Positions 1 to 9,881 of a DNA stretch of 64,000 bases are shown here, in pieces. The notes below the pieces were generated by a model. It had not been told where the DNA came from. It did no database searches and saw only the letters and a list, made by a program, of their open reading frames with translations. This DNA comes from Caballeronia pedi (lineage in GTDB: Bacteria; Pseudomonadota; Gammaproteobacteria; Burkholderiales; Burkholderiaceae): assembly GCF_001544915.2 (NCBI RefSeq), contig NZ_FCOE02000003.1, positions 124,001 to 188,000 on the forward strand, read 5' to 3'. How positions within the stretch are numbered: position 1 is the first letter of the stretch; every line of letters starts with the position of its first letter. The position numbers and the translations under genes are program-made.

Positions 1-327
1 CAGCACGAGGCAGCGTTCGGCTACGCGATCGCCGCCCGGAACGTTGCTGACCCAGTTGTGCGGCAGGTTCGATCCGACCATCACGAGATTGCCCGGCGCG
101 AAATTGCCGATGTGATCACCGACGAAGTATTTGCCCGTGGTCGCGGTGATGAGATGGATCTCGTACTCGGGATGAAAGTGCCAGCGCACGGTGCGATAGG
201 GATAGCCATGCGACCATACCTTGAACGACTCATCGCGCGGGACGGCGACCAGTTCCAGATCGGGCTCGGTCGCTTTGGCGCGACGGGCATCGTCGTTGTG
301 CGCGGTCGTCTCCCGGTTTGCTGTCAT
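1..327 (-). CDS. AraC-family transcriptional regulator, N-terminal part (runs off left edge)
   Basis: The minus-strand frame opens with ATG at 327, preceded by a good ribosome binding site (GGAGAC), and stays open for 109 codons to the window edge. The visible part is the cupin-like ligand-binding domain of AraC-type regulators: the motif RWHFHPEYEIHLI (residues about 49-61) and a later GNFAPGNLVMVGSNLPHNW stretch are typical of the effector pocket. The DNA-binding double helix-turn-helix would lie outside the window. It points away from the glycerol transporter operon and is separated from it by a decayed patch, so a role in that operon cannot be claimed. The family call is firm; the effector is unknown. 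Confidence 0.8.
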   Translation of the reverse strand, partial: MTANRETTAHNDDARRAKATEPDLELVAVPRDESFKVWSHGYPYRTVRWHFHPEYEIHLITATTGKYFVGDHIGNFAPGNLVMVGSNLPHNWVSNVPGGDRVAERCLVL

Positions 328-482
328 ACGTTGTCTCCACGGCTTTTTGTGCTTTTGCGCAGCGCGTTTCATCGCGTCTTGCCATGACTGAAAAGTAGCC
401 CTTTCGGTGTCATCTCACCACTTAAAATAACACCGCGAACTGATACTTTCTTGCATCGGGGTTAGTCCTTAGCGTGAGAAAG

Positions 483-872
483 TCAACTTTTGTGCAAAGC
501 AGCAGCATGCGGACGGTGACGACGCGCCCAGCGATGCGTGCGGCTATTCGGCGAGCCTCGCGCCCGCACGCCGGACGATTCACGCATCACAAGTTCCGGC
601 AGGGCCGGCACGACCCACCGCGCGCTTTCCTTGCTCCCGAGATGTGCGAACAACAACTCGACCGCCCGCAGCGCCATGTCATCGAGATGCAAATCGACCG
701 CGGTTAGCGGCGGCCGGCAGCGTCGCGCGCATGCCGTCGTAGCGTGTGACGACCTTGATGTCCGCGGACACGCGCTTGCCGGTCTGCGCGATCGCCTGCG
801 CCGGACCCGAACGCGAACGCGTCCACGAGCGCGCAGAGGTCGTTCACCTCGGGATGGCCGCGCAGAAATTTT
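483..872 (-). pseudogene. LacI-family regulator remnant, frameshifted C-terminal domain
   Basis: Read on the minus strand, three frames in succession give a recognisable periplasmic-binding-like C-terminus: FLRGHPEVNDLCALVDAFA near 835-870, then AQTGKRVSADIKVVTRYDG around 735-790, then LTAVDLHLDDMALRAVELL and VVPALPELVMRESSG around 590-700. These blocks are collinear with the end of LacI/GalR regulators, where the sugar-binding fold is followed by AVDLH..DMA and PELV.RESS. At least two frameshifts separate them, and the helix-turn-helix N-terminus is missing. The neighbouring transposase/PIN chimera suggests the gene was broken during rearrangement. Not functional. Confidence 0.6.
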
Positions 873-980
873 CCGAAATACAGATGGATTCCTAATCAAT
901 TTGAGTGCTCTAAATCGGTTTTCTGCAGTCACATCGAAAACGAAGAAAAGCGCTTGCCACCTCGGGGGCCGCGTCGGCCG

Positions 981-1130
981 TTAGGTGATCAATTCGAGGT
1001 GGCGCGCCCCGTCTGGCACCGCGTCGGCGACGAGCCGGCGATCAAAGGTCGCGAGCGTGCCGCCATGCGCGCGTGCGAGCGCGAGTATAGTGTCCGAGGA
1101 TCGCATGTGATCGGGCAGGGCGTCTGCGTT
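981..1130 (-). pseudogene. PIN-domain (VapC-like) toxin 3' fragment
   Basis: The final 49 codons of the transposase frame encode the last two acidic motifs of PIN ribonucleases: D in SSDTILALA and D in ATFDRRL, followed by a typical VPDGARHLELI ending. The first half of the PIN domain and any VapB antitoxin are absent. The fragment probably marks where the element landed or a deletion joined the two genes. Confidence 0.55.
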
Positions 1131-2222
1131 GACGTCGCTGGCCTGTGCGGCCCGATCGGTTGCGTGCTTGGATATCGATGTCACGGTTGCGTGCGACGAC
1201 ATTTGTACAATGACTTGTTCAACATCGGCTTGCGTAATCTCGCGCTGCTTCTTCGTGCCAGGCACGCGCTCATGCGTTTTGGCCCCTGGCCTCGGAAGCG
1301 GCCGATGCGCGTCAAATTCGCTGCGTGGCGGCTTGGCAAAGTGCGCGTTGTAAGTGGCCATGAAGCTGGGCGCATAGGCGTTGGCTTGTTCGACGGTGCT
1401 GATGCCGCGCAGGCGCAACTCCTTGACCAACCGGTCCTGCAAGGTCAGGTGTGCACGCTCCACACGCCCCATGGCCGAGCTCGAATTGGCGCAGAACGTA
1501 TCGATGTTCAGCTCAAACATCGCGCGACCGAATTGCGTGGTGCTATGACCCGTCTTGCCCGCAGTCGCGCTGCGAAATACCGTGGCCTTGTCGCTGTAGA
1601 ACGCGCCGGGCTTGCCGTAGCGCTCGACGTAGGCATGCGTGGCTTCGAAATAGCTGAAGGTTGATTCGGTCGCCGTGAAGTGCAGCATCATCAACTGGCT
1701 GGTGGCGTCGTCCACGTACACCAGCAGCGTGCATTGCGACGCGCGCGCCTCGAACCAGCGATGCTCGCAGCCGTCGATCTGGATCAACTCGCCCCGGCAC
1801 GAACGGCGCGCGCGCGGCTGATAAACCTTGGGCGGACGCTGCCGGCGCGGAACCCACAAACTCGCGTCGATCATCAGATGGCGCACGGTTTCCTTCGCCA
1901 GCCGGATGCCGTGGCATTCGCGCAGCTTCTCGCACGCCAGCGTCGGACGAAAATCGGCATAGCGCTCGCGAATGATCGCCAGTGCCCGATTGGCCGTTGT
2001 TGCATCCAGCCGGTTGTTGCTGGGCCTGGCCCGCCGTCGTGAGATCAAGCCAGTCGGTCCGTGCTCTCGAAAACGCGCCACCAGGCGCCGAATCTGCCGC
2101 GTCGTGAGCGCCAGCCGTTCGGCCGCACGCCCAGGCTTCAGCCGACCGTCTGCGATGTCCTGAATGACCTTGAATTGATCAAGTTCCCGCATGTTCATCG
2201 TGATCAGTCCGTTGTTCGCCAT
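981..2222 (-). CDS. ISNCY-like transposase with a PIN-domain tail (chimeric reading frame)
   Basis: The 413-residue product starts at an ATG with GGAGG upstream. Residues 1-60 form a helix-turn-helix of the kind seen in ISNCY transposases (GRAAERLALTTRQIRRLVAR). Residues about 140-290 form an rve/DDE integrase core with candidate catalytic residues D150 (QIDGCEH), D211 (YSDKAT) and E255 (GRVERAH). After the usual AHRPL end of the core the protein does not continue as a transposase. Its last ~49 residues instead match the end of a VapC-type PIN ribonuclease (SSDTILALARAHGG, ATFDRRL). The frame is therefore a join of a truncated transposase and the tail of a toxin gene. No terminal inverted repeats were identified. 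Transposition activity is doubtful. Confidence 0.75.
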   Translation of the reverse strand: MANNGLITMNMRELDQFKVIQDIADGRLKPGRAAERLALTTRQIRRLVARFREHGPTGLISRRRARPSNNRLDATTANRALAIIRERYADFRPTLACEKLRECHGIRLAKETVRHLMIDASLWVPRRQRPPKVYQPRARRSCRGELIQIDGCEHRWFEARASQCTLLVYVDDATSQLMMLHFTATESTFSYFEATHAYVERYGKPGAFYSDKATVFRSATAGKTGHSTTQFGRAMFELNIDTFCANSSSAMGRVERAHLTLQDRLVKELRLRGISTVEQANAYAPSFMATYNAHFAKPPRSEFDAHRPLPRPGAKTHERVPGTKKQREITQADVEQVIVQMSSHATVTSISKHATDRAAQASDVNADALPDHMRSSDTILALARAHGGTLATFDRRLVADAVPDGARHLELIT

Positions 2223-2978
2223 CGAAGCCTCCGTCGCCGCGCAACCCGCGACCGGCCAGCTTACGGGGGCACAAAGCGGACATTACAACGCAGCCGTTAC
2301 GATCCCAAAATGCGCTAATTTATATTATGTCAATATAACCAAAAGAGCCAAAATACGGAGCCAGCCCCACCGCGCCACGATGGCAAATTGCAAGCAGTCC
2401 GTGCGCAATGCTCCCGGACGTGCGCGGACCGCCGCTTCAGACGCGTAGTCACCGGTTGCGACTTTTGTGCGCACGAACTCGGCCATCTAGTCAGGTAACG
2501 TGATGCTCATCTGCACCAGAGCGCCGCTTCGCTTCCGCAACGACTTACGTGAGCCCCTCGTTGCCAGCTTCCAAGAACGCGGTTACCGAGACCATCTGCC
2601 CAGCGGAAACGGTCAGAACATCGATGATCCCCAGACGCTCGTCCTCTGGCTCCAAGTTCATCCTCGCCCCTGTCCTGCCGTTTTCCCAGTCCGCGTGTGC
2701 CGCAGGTGGCAGATCAAACGTGCTTTGCATGATCGTCGCCGTCGCGTATCGAAGATCGAGTCAACGCTACATCTCAACCCCTATCGCATGTCGATCTCCC
2801 CCAACCCGCCGAGGATGTTCTCTATTTCTTCCTGTCGTAAGGTTTACCCCGATTTAAACGCAAACCAACAAAAGGGACATTTTGGCTGCTGCATGTAATC
2901 GAAGTGCAATCCAATTGACGCCACCTTAAAGCGCCGGCTTCTGCGGCTGGCGTCGCGCACGCCGCAAAGGAGAGCTAT
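2223..2978. other. Intergenic stretch upstream of the glycerol transporter operon
   Basis: No convincing gene is seen in these ~750 bases. A 61-codon minus-strand frame (2545-2730) has protein-like composition but no recognised family and a weak start context. The part near 2310-2360 is AT-rich and probably belongs to the end of the mobile element. The promoter of the glp operon must lie in the right part, but I could not assign convincing -35/-10 boxes. Confidence 0.4.
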
Positions 2979-4070
2979 TTGGTCCTGGAACTGGAGCAGG
3001 TCAGTGTCGTTTCTGGCGGGCAACCGTATCTGTACGGCGTGGATTTGCGCCTCGTCCCGGGCGCCATCAATGTGCTTCTCGGACCCACTCAGGCCGGCAA
3101 AACTACGCTGATGCGCGTGATGGCGGGTCTGGACAGGCCGAACGACGGCCGAGTACTCGTCGACGGCCAGGACGTGACAGGCGTCAGCGTGCGCCAGCGC
3201 AATCTCGCGATGGTCTACCAGCAGTTCATCAACTACCCGGCGATGACGGTTTCCGAGAACATCGCCTCGCCTTTGCGCCTGCAAAAAACCGACCCTGCCG
3301 AAATCCGCCGACGCGTGCAGGAAGTCGCAGCCAAACTGCATATCGACCATTTGCTGGAGCGGCGGCCAGGCGAACTGTCGGGCGGCCAGCAGCAGCGCTG
3401 CGCGCTCGCGCGTGCACTCGTGAAGCGCACGTCGCTGGTGCTGCTCGACGAGCCGCTCGTAAATCTCGATTACAAACTGCGCGAGGAATTGCGCATGGAA
3501 CTGGCTACGCTTTTCGCTGACGGCAAGACGACCGTCGTCTACGCGACCACCGAACCTCTCGAAGCGTTACTGCTGGGCGGCTATACGGCAATCGTCGATA
3601 AAGGCCGGGTTCTGCAGTTCGGTCCCACTCTCGATGTCTATAACGCACCGGTCAACGTCGCGGCCGCCGCCGTTTTCAACGACCCGCCGATGAACATGCT
3701 GACGAGCGACTGCGGCAACGGCCGCGCGCGTCTGCCGATCGGCGTGGAGGTTCCAGTCCAGCACGGCCCCGCTGCGAACGGCGCATGCCGCATCGGCATC
3801 CGGCCGGGGCACCTGCGTCTTCAGGCGAAAGCCTCTCATGCGATCGCCGTTCCGTGCCGGCTCGAACTCGCTGAATTGAGCGGCTCGGAAACGTATCTGC
3901 ACTTGCGCACGCTGACCGGCGCGGTCGACCTGGTCGCGCAGTTGCAGGGCGTGCATCCGATCCAGCTCGGCACGCAGCTCGACGTTTTCATCGACCCTGA
4001 CGAACTGTTTGTGTTCGGCGCGGACACCCAACTGGTGTCCAGCCCGGAGGCGGCTTATGGCGTGCATTGA
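2979..4070 (+). CDS. glpS: Glycerol ABC transporter ATP-binding protein GlpS
   Basis: First gene of the transporter operon and one of its two cytoplasmic ATPases (363 residues). The start is a TTG at 2979, chosen because a strong AAGGAGAG site lies at 2967-2974. Walker A is GPTQAGKTT (35-43), the ABC signature LSGGQ is intact (133-137) and Walker B is LVLLDE (153-158). The switch histidine expected after Walker B is replaced: the segment reads VVYATTEPLEA with Thr191 at that position. Residues after ~235 form the TOBE-like regulatory domain of MalK-type ATPases. The pattern matches GlpS of the rhizobial GlpSTPQV glycerol importer. The stop overlaps the glpT start by 14 bp. Confidence 0.88.
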   Translation: MVLELEQVSVVSGGQPYLYGVDLRLVPGAINVLLGPTQAGKTTLMRVMAGLDRPNDGRVLVDGQDVTGVSVRQRNLAMVYQQFINYPAMTVSENIASPLRLQKTDPAEIRRRVQEVAAKLHIDHLLERRPGELSGGQQQRCALARALVKRTSLVLLDEPLVNLDYKLREELRMELATLFADGKTTVVYATTEPLEALLLGGYTAIVDKGRVLQFGPTLDVYNAPVNVAAAAVFNDPPMNMLTSDCGNGRARLPIGVEVPVQHGPAANGACRIGIRPGHLRLQAKASHAIAVPCRLELAELSGSETYLHLRTLTGAVDLVAQLQGVHPIQLGTQLDVFIDPDELFVFGADTQLVSSPEAAYGVH

Positions 4071-5177
4071 GTTCCAGAATCTCGCGCACGCGTACGGACC
4101 GAACCCCGCGACGCTCGACGACTACGCGCTTCAACCCATGAGCATGGTCTGGGATGCCGGCGGCGCTTATGCGTTGCTCGGGCCGTCGGGTTGCGGCAAG
4201 ACCACGCTGCTGAATATCGTGTCGGGGCTGGTCAAGCCGTCGGAGGGCAAGGTGCTGTTCGACGGACGCGACGTAACGGCGCTCGGCGCACGCCAGCGCA
4301 ACATCGCGCAGGTGTTCCAGTTCCCCGTGGTCTACGACACGATGACCGTGTTCGATAACCTCGCGTTTCCGCTGCGCAATCGCAAGATGTCAGCCGCCGA
4401 GGTCACGAAGCGCGTGCACGAAGTCGCGGATATCCTCGATATGACGCGCGACCTGCCGCTTAAGGCGAGCAATCTGGCCGCCGACGCCAAGCAGAAAATC
4501 TCGCTTGGGCGCGGCCTCGTGCGCAAGGACGTCGCGGCGATTCTCTTCGACGAACCGTTGACTGTGATCGACCCCGCGATGAAGTGGATGCTGCGCCGGC
4601 AGTTGAAGAAGATCCACCAGCAACTCAAGCTCACGCTTATCTATGTGACGCACGATCAGGTAGAAGCGCTGACTTTCGCCGATGAAGTCGTGGTCATGAC
4701 AAATGGCCGCGTCGTTCAGAAGGGCGGAGCCGATGCGCTTTTTCTGCGGCCGGATCACGCTTTTGTTGGCTACTTCATCGGCAGTCCGGGCATGAATCTC
4801 TGTCCGGTCGAGCTCGACGCCGACGGCGCAAAAATCGGCTCGCAGCGCTTGCCGCTCGACCCCGGCACGCTTGCGACGCTACGTGGCGCGCATCAGCAGG
4901 CAAACGGCGCGCTTAAACTGGGGATTCGCCCGGAGTTCGTCCGCCTTTCGCAGGAAGGAGGAGCCGGCGCGGTCAACGCGCGGGTGCTGCGCGCGCAGCA
5001 GCTCGGCAACTATCAACTGGTCACCGCGCAATGCGACGGCAATGTGTTCAATGCGAGGCTCGAGCCGCATGTGCGGGTTGTCGACGGACCTGCCTGGCTG
5101 CATCTCATTGCGCCTGAAACCGTGTTCTTCTGCAACGACGAAAGAATCGAAACACGCATCGCTGAAGGGGCCGCGCG

Positions 5178-5181
<4 letters not shown>
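4057..5181 (+). CDS. glpT: Glycerol ABC transporter ATP-binding protein GlpT
   Basis: Second ATPase of the glycerol importer (374 residues). I place the start at ATG 4057, which has GGAGG at 4046-4050, rather than at a longer upstream frame. Walker A is GPSGCGKTT (42-50), Walker B ILFDEP (162-167), and the switch histidine is present (YVTHDQVEA, His199). The ABC signature is degenerate: LAADAKQK (140-147) stands where LSGGQQQR is expected. It complements GlpS, which keeps the signature but lacks the switch histidine. The stop overlaps glpP by 4 bp (ATGA). The name follows the glycerol ABC system and is not the unrelated glycerol-3-phosphate antiporter also called GlpT. Confidence 0.88.
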
Positions 5182-6063
<882 letters not shown>

Positions 6064-6074
<11 letters not shown>

Positions 6075-6876
6075 GCGCCGCTGGATGCGGACGTTAATGC
6101 TCGTCGTCTATATGTTGTTCGCGCTGATTCCGCTTTACTGGATGTTCTCGATCTCCCTGCGCACAAACGAGGAAACCATGTCGACGTTCGCCACGCTGCC
6201 GCAGCACGTGACGTTCGAAAACTACAAGGTGATCTTCACCGATCCTTCGTGGTACTGGGGCTACATCAATTCGATCATCTACGTGCTGATGAACACGGTG
6301 ATGTCGGTGCTGGTCGCACTGCCTGCCGCTTACGCGTTCTCACGCTATCGATTTCTCGGCGACAAGCACATGTTCTTCTGGCTGCTCACCAACCGCATGA
6401 CGCCGCCCGCCGTATTTTTGCTGCCGTTTTTCCAGCTCTATTCGAGCGTCGGTCTGACCGACACATACATTGCCGTCGCACTTGCGCACATGCTGTTTAA
6501 CGTGCCCCTTGCCGTGTGGATTCTCGAAGGCTTCATGTCGGGCGTCTCGCGCGAAATCGACGAAACCGCCTACATAGACGGTTACACGTTTCCCGCTTTC
6601 TTCGTGAAAATCTTCCTGCCGCTCATCAAGTCGGGCGTCGGCGTCACGGCTTTTTTCTGCTTCATGTTCAGCTGGGTCGAACTGCTGCTCGCGCGCACGC
6701 TGACTTCGGTCAACGCGAAACCTATCGCAGCCGTGATGACGCGCACCGTGTCGGCGGCCGGCATGGACTGGGGCGTGCTGTCGGCGGCGGGCGTGCTGAC
6801 CATCGTTCCCGGCGCGCTGGTGATCTACTTCGTGCGCAACTACATCGCGAAGGGTTTCGCGATGGGGAGAGTGTGA
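6064..6876 (+). CDS. glpQ: Glycerol ABC transporter permease GlpQ
   Basis: Second permease (270 residues) with about six membrane segments. I chose ATG 6064 because AGGAGA lies just upstream at 6053-6058; a longer frame from 6037 has no such site. The EAA-type loop is visible as SREIDETAYIDGYTFPAFF around residues 160-178, followed by KIFLPLIKSGV. It resembles MalG/UgpE permeases and pairs with GlpP. The start overlaps the end of glpP, and the stop shares one base with the following DUF2160 gene (TGATG). Confidence 0.87.
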
Positions 6877-7157
6877 TGTTCACGTGGATGTACTGGACGC
6901 CCGAGGTGGCGATCTTCTTCGGCTGCATCGTCGTCATGCTGGGCGGCATGACGGTATGGGAACTGCGCTCGCCGACTCATGAACGCAAGGGCTTTCTGCC
7001 TATCGCGACGACTCGCGGTGATCGCCTGTTCATCGGCTTGCTGACTGCCGCGTATGTGAATCTCGCGTGGCTCGCAATCAGCGCCGAGGGCTCGAGTACC
7101 TGGCCGGGCTTCGCAGCCTCGGTGCTGGTGTTGCTCGCGATCATGTGGAAGGGCTAG
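6876..7157 (+). CDS. DUF2160 small membrane protein of the glycerol transporter operon
   Basis: A 93-residue protein with about three hydrophobic segments (VAIFFGCIVVMLGGM, LFIGLLTAAYVNLAWLAI, WPGFAASVLVLLAIMW). Its start shares one base with the glpQ stop and has GGGGAGAG upstream. DUF2160 proteins sit between permease and binding-protein genes in many glycerol ABC operons, and this position is sometimes called glpU. A structural or accessory role in the transporter complex is likely, but the function is not established. Confidence 0.8.
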   Translation: MFTWMYWTPEVAIFFGCIVVMLGGMTVWELRSPTHERKGFLPIATTRGDRLFIGLLTAAYVNLAWLAISAEGSSTWPGFAASVLVLLAIMWKG

Positions 7158-7259
7158 AAAGCCGGCGCATGCGATGAAGACTGACAACTGCCGGTTCCGC
7201 TGATGCCCCCAGCGGGCGCCGACAAAATCGAAGGGGCACGGAAGACACAGGAGAAGACC

Positions 7260-8999
7260 ATGCATCAGAGGAGACGGATCGTCGCGCTGGCAGTGGCAAG
7301 CATCGTGTCGGGTGCCTTCGCGAACCAGGCTCTCGCGGGCACGCCTGAGGCGCAGAAATGGGTGGATAGCGAGTTTCAACCAAGCACGCTTTCGAAACAG
7401 CAACAGATGGACGAGATGAAATGGTTCATCGACACCGCGGCGAAACTCAAATCGCAAGGCGTCAAGGAAATTCATGTCGTGTCGGAAACGATCGACACGC
7501 ATACCTACGAATCCAAAACACTTGCCAACGCGTTTAGTGAAATCACCGGCATTCAGGTGAAGCACGACATCATTCAGGAAGGGGACGTCGTCGAGAAATT
7601 GCAGACCTCGATGCAATCCGGGCAAAGCATTTACGACGGCTGGATCTCGGACTCGGACCTGATCGGCACGCACTATCGCTATGGCGTGATCGTTCCGCTA
7701 TCCGATTACATGGTGGGCGAAGGCAAGGAATATACGAACCCCGGTCTTGACCTCAAGGACTTTATCGGCACGAGTTTTACGACCGCGCCGGACAAAAAGC
7801 TTTATCAGCTTCCCGACCAGCAGTTCGCGAACCTTTACTGGTTCCGCGCGGACTGGTTCGCCCGCAAGGACTTGCAGGACAAGTTCAAGGCGAAATATGG
7901 CTACGATCTCGGCGTGCCGGTCAACTGGTCCGCGTATGAAGACATCGCCGAGTTCTTTACGAACGACGTGAAAAACATCGATGGAGAGAAAGTTTACGGT
8001 CATATGGATTACGGCAAGAAAGACCCGTCGCTCGGCTGGCGTTTCACGGACGCATGGCTTTCCATGGCGGGCGCAGCCGACAAGGGCATTCCGAACGGCA
8101 TGCCCGTCGACGAATGGGGCATTCGCGTGACGCCTGACGGCTGTCATGCGGTAGGCGCGTCGGTGTCGCGTGGCGGTGGCACCAACAGCCCGGCAGCAGT
8201 CTACGCGACGACCAAATACATCAACTGGCTCAAGAAATACGCGCCGCCAGAAGCGTCGGGCATGACCTTCAGCGAAGCGGGCCCTGTGCCCGCGCAAGGC
8301 CGGATCGCGCAACAGGTGTTCTGGTACACCGCGTTCACGGCGTCGATGCTCAAGCCGGGCAACGTCACGAATGCGGACGGCACGCCGAAGTGGCGCATGG
8401 CGCCCTCCCCGCACGGCGCTTACTGGAAGGACGGCATGCAAAACGGCTATCAGGACGTCGGCTCGTGGACGTTCTTCAAGTCGACGCCGCCGAATCAGCG
8501 CGCCGCCGCGTGGCTGTACGCGCAGTTCGTGACGTCGAAGAGCGTGTCGCTCAAGAAGTCGATTGTCGGTCTCACGTTCATTCGCGACTCCGACATTCAT
8601 AGCGACTACTTCACGAAAAACGCGGACAAGTACGGCGGCTTGATCGAGTTCTATCGCAGCCCGGCGCGCGTCGCGTGGACGCCGACCGGCAACAACGTGC
8701 CCGACTATCCAAAGATGGCGCAACTCTGGTGGAAGAACGTCGGCACCGCCGTCGCCGGCGAAAAGACTCCGCAGGCTGCAATGGATAACCTCGCGAAGGA
8801 AATGGACCAGGTGTTGTCCCGTTTGCAGCGGGCCGGCATGAAGGTTTGCGCGCCGGAGCTGAATGCGCAAAGCGATCCGTCCAAGTGGCTGTCGGACCAG
8901 CACGCGCCGTGGAAGGCGCTCGCCAACGAAAAGCCGAAGGGCGAAACAGTGAAGTATGAGCAACTGCTGTCGGCGTGGAAGGCGGGCAAGGTGCGGTAA
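7260..8999 (+). CDS. glpV: Glycerol ABC transporter substrate-binding protein GlpV
   Basis: Large periplasmic solute-binding protein of 579 residues. ATG 7260 follows a strong CAGGAGAAG site and opens a clear signal peptide: HQRRR, then a hydrophobic core, with cleavage expected after NQALA (residue ~26). A longer frame from 7203 lacks the ribosome site and would bury the signal. The length, well above ordinary sugar-binding proteins, and the position at the end of the operon fit GlpV of the GlpSTPQV importer. It would bind glycerol in the periplasm and hand it to GlpP/GlpQ. A rho-independent terminator follows 34 bp after the stop. Confidence 0.88.
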   Translation: MHQRRRIVALAVASIVSGAFANQALAGTPEAQKWVDSEFQPSTLSKQQQMDEMKWFIDTAAKLKSQGVKEIHVVSETIDTHTYESKTLANAFSEITGIQVKHDIIQEGDVVEKLQTSMQSGQSIYDGWISDSDLIGTHYRYGVIVPLSDYMVGEGKEYTNPGLDLKDFIGTSFTTAPDKKLYQLPDQQFANLYWFRADWFARKDLQDKFKAKYGYDLGVPVNWSAYEDIAEFFTNDVKNIDGEKVYGHMDYGKKDPSLGWRFTDAWLSMAGAADKGIPNGMPVDEWGIRVTPDGCHAVGASVSRGGGTNSPAAVYATTKYINWLKKYAPPEASGMTFSEAGPVPAQGRIAQQVFWYTAFTASMLKPGNVTNADGTPKWRMAPSPHGAYWKDGMQNGYQDVGSWTFFKSTPPNQRAAAWLYAQFVTSKSVSLKKSIVGLTFIRDSDIHSDYFTKNADKYGGLIEFYRSPARVAWTPTGNNVPDYPKMAQLWWKNVGTAVAGEKTPQAAMDNLAKEMDQVLSRLQRAGMKVCAPELNAQSDPSKWLSDQHAPWKALANEKPKGETVKYEQLLSAWKAGKVR

Positions 9000-9032
9000 G
9001 TTTTTTGACGGCGCTCGGCGCTCTTATGAACG

Positions 9033-9059
9033 GGCGGCACTCGATGGTGCCGCCTTTTC
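9033..9059 (+). terminator. Rho-independent terminator of the glycerol transporter operon
   Basis: GGCGGCAC at 9033-9040 pairs perfectly with GTGCCGCC at 9047-9054 around a six-base loop and is followed by TTTT. It lies 34 bp behind glpV, as expected for the end of the operon. Confidence 0.85.
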
Positions 9060-9160
9060 TACGTGTTGCTGCACATGCGCCATGCGGCCGGAACGTTCAT
9101 CAACGATCCCATGCCGACGATAACAACGCCGAGTGCCCGTAAATGAAGTTGTCATGCACC

Positions 9161-9500
9161 CTAGTTCGTCAGTCTGATCGCCGGCTCCGCGTCCTGTCTG
9201 GCATGTGCAGCGTCGGCTTTCATGTTGCCCGGAATCGGCGCGAGTTCAATCGTCACCTTGTCGAGTTTTCCGGTAAATGCAAACGGCATCTGGTCCGTGT
9301 AATCCGCAAAAACTGCCGTGCCGGTATCTTCGCCCACGTCCATCGCGTCGCGGCAAGCCATCCGTCCTTGTAGATTGCACGCGCCCCGGCCATTTCGAAA
9401 TACTGGACACGGCGTCGACCAGGCGCGCCGGCGTTGCTCTGGTCGAACGTATAGAGCATGCCGATACCCGACAACGCCAACTGCGGCCCGCCCCGCGCCT
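9161..9500 (-). pseudogene. Arylsulfatase 3' remnant, frameshifted
   Basis: Two minus-strand frames carry collinear pieces of an arylsulfatase C-terminus. One (about 9340-9480) has GIGMLYTFDQSNA and VQYFEMAGARAIYKDGWLAA, matching the conserved YFEM.G.RAIY.DGW block. The other (9161-9330) has GEDTGTAVFADY and FAFTGKLDKVTIEL, matching the extreme C-terminus. They are separated by a frameshift, and the catalytic N-terminal half with the formylglycine motif is missing. This is a dead fragment. Confidence 0.6.
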
Positions 9501-9791
9501 ACCCTGATTGCCTGCGATCCCGGCCGCTGATCGGTAGATTTCTGATCCATATAGCGATAACACAAACTCGTACCGCCGCGAGGAGAAAATACTCAATGCT
9601 CGCCATCGGCGCTTGGATGATCGCGACGGCTCGCGAATAATGCCTCGCGCAGTGCGGCATCGCGATAAGGGAAATAATCTTCAACCGCGTGGTTGCGTTC
9701 GGGGCCAACCTTAATATATTTACGTATACAAATTTATTCGAAAGAACGAGATCCATTTCGCGTGAAGCAGAAATACGGAACTGTTTCGTTT

Positions 9792-9809
9792 CGAATATCG
9801 AAATATTCG
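9792..9809. promoter_or_regulatory. Inverted repeat upstream of the giant adhesin gene
   Basis: CGAATAT (9792-9798) and ATATTCG (9803-9809) form a perfect 7-bp inverted repeat with a 4-bp spacer. It lies 72 bp before the adhesin start, in a markedly AT-rich stretch (9690-9870) within GC-rich surroundings. It is a candidate operator; no regulator is assigned. Confidence 0.4.
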
Positions 9810-9881
9810 CCATGCCTCTGACAACCGAGGCATAAAGATCCGGGTTGCCGGTTTTAATTTCGTCAGCATTGCGAGGCGAAA

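Noticed and set aside
2545..2730. 61-codon minus-strand frame before the glp operon
   Set aside because: Composition is protein-like but the start context is weak and no family is recognised, so it is mentioned only in the intergenic entry.
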